Below are positions 5,774 to 9,397 of a DNA stretch of 9,397 nt, piece by piece (the first letter of the stretch is position 1; the number at the start of each line of letters is the position of its first letter). Both the position numbers and the translations under genes were made by a program. The notes below the pieces were generated by a model. That model was not told where the DNA came from, searched no databases, and worked only from the letters and a program-made list of their open reading frames with translations. Source of the DNA: Myxococcales bacterium (GTDB taxonomy: Bacteria; Myxococcota; Polyangia; Fen-1088); NCBI GenBank assembly GCA_003153875.1, contig PMBY01000493.1:1-9397 (forward strand), in the 5' to 3' direction.

Positions 5774-7693
5774 ATGCGCATCGGAGTGCTCGCCGCCTTC
5801 CTGCTCGCTGGCTGCGCCACCGGGCAGGTGCAGGCGCGCCAGGATGAAGTTCCGTTGTCCGGCGAGCGAGTGCCCGACTCGGGCGCAGCCGAGGTGCGCA
5901 TGCCGCGCGAGGATCGCGGGGGCGACGCGGATTTTCGGGCAGCAGCCAGCAAGGCTTTCGCGGCGGATCCAGCCACTGCGCGCACCGCCCTGGAAGCCTT
6001 TCTGGCCAACCATCCAGACCATCGTCAGCGTCTGGCTGCTTTCGCCCTTCTAGCGCGCGTACAGATCGCGTCCGGCGACGCGGCGGGGGCCAAGGCCACG
6101 CTGGAAAAGGCCGACTCCGGCGCAAGAACGCCCGACTTCGACTTCCTCCTCGGAATCGCCGACAATCTACTGGGCAACCACGTGCTGGCCGTGACGCTCT
6201 TGCGTCCGTTTTTCACGTCGGGACCGCCCCGCATCGGAGGCTTGACCGACGCCGATGCCCCGCTGCTCTTGCGCGCCGCCGCGGCCGAGGCCCTGGCCGA
6301 GACCGGAGATCCGGTGGCTGCCATCGAACAGTGGGATCAGTATCGCAGCGTCGACGAAGCCCGCGAGCACGAACGCGCCTATGCGCGCCGCCGTGCCGAG
6401 GAGGTGGCCGAAAAAATTCCCGGCGAGGCCGCCGCGTCCGCCCTGAGCGTTCCTCGCGCCCCGTTCGTGCGCGCCATGCTCGGGGCGCACGCCGTGGCCG
6501 CGTTGCGCGCGCGCGGAGACGAAGCCGGCGCCGTCCGGCTGGAACAAGACGTCGGCCTCACTCGGCGCAACCTGGGTCTTGACCCGGGCCTGCAAGCGGC
6601 GGCAACAGGTGATCCGCTGCGACTGGGCCTGGCGGTTCCCCAGTCAGGAGCGCAAGCCCGTCTCGGCGAGGTGGTGCTGCGCGGGGCGATGCTGGTGATG
6701 GCTGAGCCCACGGCCTCGGGCGACCCGTCTTCGTTTCAGCTCAGCGTCCGCGATTCCGCTGCCCCTGCCGAGCGCGCGGGAAGCGCGGGCGTAGGCGGCG
6801 CGGCCTGGTCGCTTGCGCGTGAGGAGTCGGTCATAGGCCTGCTGGGCGCGCCTGATCCGCGTGGCATCGAACTGGCCGCGCGCGACGGCGTGCCCTTCCT
6901 ACTGCTCGACGAGCACGCGCCGGGCGCCCGCACCACGGCGTTCCAACTTATCCACGCGCCCGAGTCGCGCGCCATTGCGCTGGCACAGCGGGGGCTGGCC
7001 CTGGGCGCGCGCCGCTTCGTGGTGCTGGGGCCAGACAGCGCCTCGGGCAAGCGTCTGGCCGGCGCTTTCAAGAATGCCCTGACGGCCGGCGGTGGCACGC
7101 TGGTCGCGCACATCACCTACGTCGCAGGCGCCACGTCGTTCTCCGCGCAGGTGAATGAGCTGCGCAGGATCGGCTTCGATGCCCTGTTCGTGCCCGACGA
7201 GGCCTCTCGCCTGGAGCTCATCGGGCCCGCCTTGGCCGTGGCTGACATCTGGCCCCGTCGGCCGCGCCTGCTGGCTGCGCCTTCCTCGACGAACGCACCG
7301 ACCGCCGGCCGGCGAGAAGTGCTCCTGCTGTCCACGGCGTTGAGCCTTTCCCCAAAGCTGCTCCGCAATGCCGAACGCTACGTGCAGGGCGCCATGCTTT
7401 GTCCTGGCTACTACCCGGCCGAGGATGCGCGCAGCGGAAACTTCGTGACCCGCTTCCGCGAAGCCTATGGCACCAACCCCACAGCGGCTGACGCCTATGG
7501 GTACGACGGCTTGTCCATCCTGCGCGGCGCGGTTGATCGCGGCGCGCGCACCCGTGCCGATGTCCTGCGCCTGGTGGGAAGCGGACGCTTCGAGGGGATG
7601 ACCGGCGACATCCGTTTCGGTCCTGACCACAGCCGCATCGATCCGCCTCTCATCTACTTCGTCGACGGCGACAGCATCCGTGTGTTGAAGTAG
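5774..7693 (+). CDS. Lipoprotein with helical-repeat N-terminus and type-1 periplasmic-binding (LpoA-like, PBP activator) domain
   Basis: The 639-residue protein starts MRIGVLAAFLLAGC: a short lipoprotein signal with lipobox LAGC and the lipidated Cys at 14. The frame is open to 5576, but the lipobox fixes ATG 5774 as the start. Residues about 55-250 are Ala-rich helical pairs resembling TPR repeats ('AFALLARVQIASGDAAGAKATLEKA'-type units). From about 280 to 635 lies a type-1 periplasmic-binding fold. It opens with 'LRLGLAVPQSG' and 'GEVVLRGAMLVM', then 'VIGLLGAPDP', 'VPFLLLDEHAP', 'RFVVLGPDSASGK' and 'AYGTNPTAADAYGYDGLSIL'. TPR plus this fold is the architecture of LpoA, the lipoprotein activator of penicillin-binding protein PBP1A. 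An ABC-transporter ligand-binding relative is the alternative, but no permease genes are nearby. It is probably anchored at the inner face of the outer membrane. No clear Shine-Dalgarno is seen. holA follows after 23 nt, so the two are probably cotranscribed. Confidence 0.82.
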   Translation: MRIGVLAAFLLAGCATGQVQARQDEVPLSGERVPDSGAAEVRMPREDRGGDADFRAAASKAFAADPATARTALEAFLANHPDHRQRLAAFALLARVQIASGDAAGAKATLEKADSGARTPDFDFLLGIADNLLGNHVLAVTLLRPFFTSGPPRIGGLTDADAPLLLRAAAAEALAETGDPVAAIEQWDQYRSVDEAREHERAYARRRAEEVAEKIPGEAAASALSVPRAPFVRAMLGAHAVAALRARGDEAGAVRLEQDVGLTRRNLGLDPGLQAAATGDPLRLGLAVPQSGAQARLGEVVLRGAMLVMAEPTASGDPSSFQLSVRDSAAPAERAGSAGVGGAAWSLAREESVIGLLGAPDPRGIELAARDGVPFLLLDEHAPGARTTAFQLIHAPESRAIALAQRGLALGARRFVVLGPDSASGKRLAGAFKNALTAGGGTLVAHITYVAGATSFSAQVNELRRIGFDALFVPDEASRLELIGPALAVADIWPRRPRLLAAPSSTNAPTAGRREVLLLSTALSLSPKLLRNAERYVQGAMLCPGYYPAEDARSGNFVTRFREAYGTNPTAADAYGYDGLSILRGAVDRGARTRADVLRLVGSGRFEGMTGDIRFGPDHSRIDPPLIYFVDGDSIRVLK

Positions 7694-7716
7694 CGGCTCT
7701 GTGGTAGATCCGACTC

Positions 7717-8754
7717 GTGCCTGCGCGGGAAGATCCCGATCTGCTGCGCGCCATCGAGCGCGGTGAGATTGCGCCCCTGTACTGTCTGCACGGTCCCGAG
7801 CGCTTTCTCATCGACCGCTGTGTGGCGGCCTTGCGCAGCAAGATCCTGGGCGCAACGGCGGGAGACACTTCGGGGCTCAACTGTGAACTCTTCGACCTGA
7901 AGGAGGTCGCGCTCATCGAGGTTCTGGCCGCAGCCCGAACCCTGCCCATGTTCGCCAAGCAACGTCTGGTGATCGCGCGCGGCCTGGAGCAGGTGAAAGC
8001 CGACGCACTGGAACCGCTGACCGCGTATGCCGCCCATCCCAATCCCAGCACCTGCTTGGTGCTCCTGGCCGAAAAGGTCGACGGCCGACTGCGCGCCTTT
8101 CTGGCGTTGCGTCGGGCCGGATTTCTGCACGAGTTTGCGCGGCTCAAGGATCGCGAGCTGGGCGCGTTCATCATCCGCGAAGCCAAGACCCGCGCCATGG
8201 CCATCGACAACGACGCGGCTGAGGCCCTGGCCAGCTCGGCCGGCCCCGATCTGGGCCGCCTGATGCAGGCGCTGGAACAACTGGAAATATACGCCGGCAA
8301 GGGCGGTCGCATCACCCGAGCCCAGGTCGAAGATCTGGTGCCGGAATCGCGCGAGCGGAATGTGTTCGAGCTGACCAAGGCCATCGGCACAGGCGACGCC
8401 CGGCGAGCACTCGATCTGGTAACCAACATGCTCCGTAACCGCGAGCCCCCGTTGCGCATCCAAGCTATGTTGTTACGCCAACTTCGCCAAACCTGGCGCG
8501 CCAAGGAATTGGCCGCCGCCAATGTTCCCCGTGCCGAAATGGCCGCCGCGGTGGGACTGCCGCCCTTCTTTCTCGACGACGTGCTGGTTCCCGCGCGGCG
8601 CATGTCGGTGGCCGCCCTTCGCCGCAGCTTTGAACGCCTGTACCAGGCCGACCGCGCCCTCAAGTCGTCGCGCGCGGATCCTGAAATCCAGTTGACACGC
8701 CTGGTGCGCCAACTGGCAGAGGAAGCAGCCCCGCGGCGCGCAGGAAGTGCTTGA
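7717..8754 (+). CDS. holA: DNA polymerase III subunit delta
   Basis: The 345 residues match the usual length of the delta subunit of the clamp-loader complex, which opens the beta sliding clamp for loading onto primed DNA. The N-terminal segment 'APLYCLHGPERFLIDRCVAAL' (about 19-39) corresponds to the degenerate, non-ATP-binding Walker A region of HolA. Further family-typical segments are 'LFDLKEV', 'LPMFAKQRLVIARG', 'TCLVLLAEKVDGRLRAF' and 'LASSAGPDLGRLMQALEQLEIYAG'. The C-terminal helical collar domain contains 'NVFELTKAIGTGDARRALDLV' and 'PPLRIQAMLLRQLRQTWRAKEL'. GTG 7717 is the first possible start, since an in-frame TAG lies at 7705-7707; no strong Shine-Dalgarno precedes it. It starts 23 nt after the lipoprotein gene, suggesting one transcript joining envelope and replication functions. 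A longer antisense frame across it is a shadow. Confidence 0.93.
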   Translation: MPAREDPDLLRAIERGEIAPLYCLHGPERFLIDRCVAALRSKILGATAGDTSGLNCELFDLKEVALIEVLAAARTLPMFAKQRLVIARGLEQVKADALEPLTAYAAHPNPSTCLVLLAEKVDGRLRAFLALRRAGFLHEFARLKDRELGAFIIREAKTRAMAIDNDAAEALASSAGPDLGRLMQALEQLEIYAGKGGRITRAQVEDLVPESRERNVFELTKAIGTGDARRALDLVTNMLRNREPPLRIQAMLLRQLRQTWRAKELAAANVPRAEMAAAVGLPPFFLDDVLVPARRMSVAALRRSFERLYQADRALKSSRADPEIQLTRLVRQLAEEAAPRRAGSA

Positions 8755-8891
8755 AAGGGAAAACACATCGCACCGTTGACGCGCAATCGATCGTGGCGCA
8801 TCGTACGGTTCGGCGATTAGAGAAACATGAGGCTTCCGCGTCGTGTGCCGAAGCGAGGGCCGCGCGGGATCCAGACAATCGCGTTCTTGAA

Positions 8892-8898
8892 AAGGAGG
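8892..8898 (+). promoter_or_regulatory. Shine-Dalgarno of the outer-membrane protein gene
   Basis: AAGGAGG stands 7 nt before ATG 8906, close to the ideal sequence and spacing, and it fixes the start of the downstream gene. The rest of the spacer after holA (8755-8891) has one -35-like TTGACG (8776-8781) but no good -10 partner. Confidence 0.85.
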
Positions 8899-8905
8899 GA
8901 ATCGC

Positions 8906-9397
8906 ATGAAGAGTCGAGCAAACACGGTGTTGCTGAAGTCGAGTGTCCTGACCGCAGGGTTGCTGGCAGCCTTGGCCGGGGTCGCATCCCCGCGGGCGCT
9001 GGCCGCCGAGGCCAGCCCGCCAAGCCAAGCAGCCGCCGACGAAACGCCCATAGATCAGCCGTACGAGATCGGGATCTTTGGTGGCCTTCATTTCTACGAC
9101 AAGCAGAGCGGACTCGGCCGCTACCAGGGCTCTCTCGAAGGCTATTCGCCTGATTTGGGCGGGGCTTTCGGTCTGCGCCTCACCTACAACATCATTCCCT
9201 GGGTGGGCGTCGAACTCGAAGCCATGATCTCGCCCACTCACACGCGCTTCAACGATGCCAACGGGGGCACGCGCCAGATCATTCTTGGCTACCGTGGCCA
9301 GGTGATCGGGAACTTCATCCACACCGGCTACGTTCGGCCCTTCGCCCTCGTCGGGTGGGGCGCCCTATCGGAGTTACCCAAGCATTCCCCCGGCCCG
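8906..9397 (+). CDS. Outer-membrane beta-barrel protein (OmpA-type N-terminal barrel), 5' part only
   Basis: ATG 8906 opens a frame without stop to the window edge, giving the first 164 residues. A signal peptide is clear: basic start 'MKSRANTVLLK', hydrophobic core about 13-28, and probable cleavage after 'ALA' near residue 33. A short Ala/Pro/Ser-rich spacer follows, then alternating strands typical of small outer-membrane barrels. Examples are 'YEIGIFGGLHFY', 'LGGAFGLRLTYNIIPWVGVELEAMI', 'TRQIILGYRGQVIGNF' and 'VRPFALVGWGAL'. The pattern of strand, 'P-W-VGVELE' turn and 'RPFALVGWG' resembles OmpA/OmpX-like barrels; whether a C-terminal OmpA peptidoglycan-binding domain follows cannot be seen. 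The strong Shine-Dalgarno suggests high expression, as expected for an abundant envelope protein. The gene is 151 nt after holA and probably has its own promoter. Confidence 0.82.
   Translation, partial: MKSRANTVLLKSSVLTAGLLAALAGVASPRALAAEASPPSQAAADETPIDQPYEIGIFGGLHFYDKQSGLGRYQGSLEGYSPDLGGAFGLRLTYNIIPWVGVELEAMISPTHTRFNDANGGTRQIILGYRGQVIGNFIHTGYVRPFALVGWGALSELPKHSPGP

Noticed and set aside
5116..6009. 297-codon minus-strand frame spanning the divergent spacer
   Set aside because: It overlaps both envelope genes in the wrong frame, and its Arg/Gly/Ser-rich composition follows the repeats. It would also remove the only promoter space for two convincing genes.
7650..8801. 383-codon minus-strand open frame, longer than holA itself
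   Set aside because: It lies antisense to holA, and its Arg/Ser/Ala-rich composition is typical of shadows in GC-rich DNA. The + strand frame has clear HolA similarity.
8776..8804. Possible sigma-70 promoter for the outer-membrane protein gene (TTGACG, 17-nt spacer, CATCGT)
   Set aside because: The -35 element is good, but the -10 element matches the consensus poorly, so I could not support it as a feature.

Overview
The window is GC-rich bacterial chromosome with densely packed genes on both strands. Several things suggest a myxobacterium-like organism (Myxococcota or a related deltaproteobacterial lineage). These are the very strong G/C bias at third codon positions, the GTG starts, the secreted two-domain TolB/CsgG-like plus barrel protein, and the lipoprotein of the periplasmic-binding, PBP-activator type. 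This placement is inference from gene style, not a database match.

Layout from left to right: (1) the 3' part of a GH88/GH105-type glycoside hydrolase gene on the + strand, entering from outside the window and ending at 497. (2) A tight minus-strand housekeeping operon transcribed proS (starting 3794 or 3779), then pyrF, then rlmB (ending 576). proS and pyrF overlap by 4 nt, and pyrF and rlmB are 4 nt apart. It provides prolyl-tRNA charging, the last step of UMP synthesis and 23S rRNA 2'-O-methylation. (3) An accessory-looking stretch, 3795-4382, with two unrecognised small + strand ORFs. They share one reading frame and are separated by a single TGA and a strong Shine-Dalgarno site. A dense run of perfect inverted repeats follows. 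(4) A minus-strand gene for a secreted protein with an N-terminal TolB/CsgG-like domain and a C-terminal barrel-like domain (4383-5459). (5) A 314-base divergent intergenic region rich in short direct and inverted repeats. (6) On the + strand, a lipoprotein with a helical repeat N-terminus and a type-1 periplasmic-binding/LpoA-like C-terminus (5774-7693), followed 23 nt later by holA, the DNA polymerase III delta subunit (7717-8754). (7) The 5' part of a secreted beta-barrel outer-membrane protein gene (from 8906), which runs off the right edge.

Most of the window is core metabolism and information processing plus cell-envelope proteins. I found no CRISPR array, insertion sequence, tRNA or rRNA. 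The least explained parts are the small-ORF pair with its hairpin cluster (3821-4354) and the divergent envelope gene pair with its repeat-rich spacer (4383-7693).
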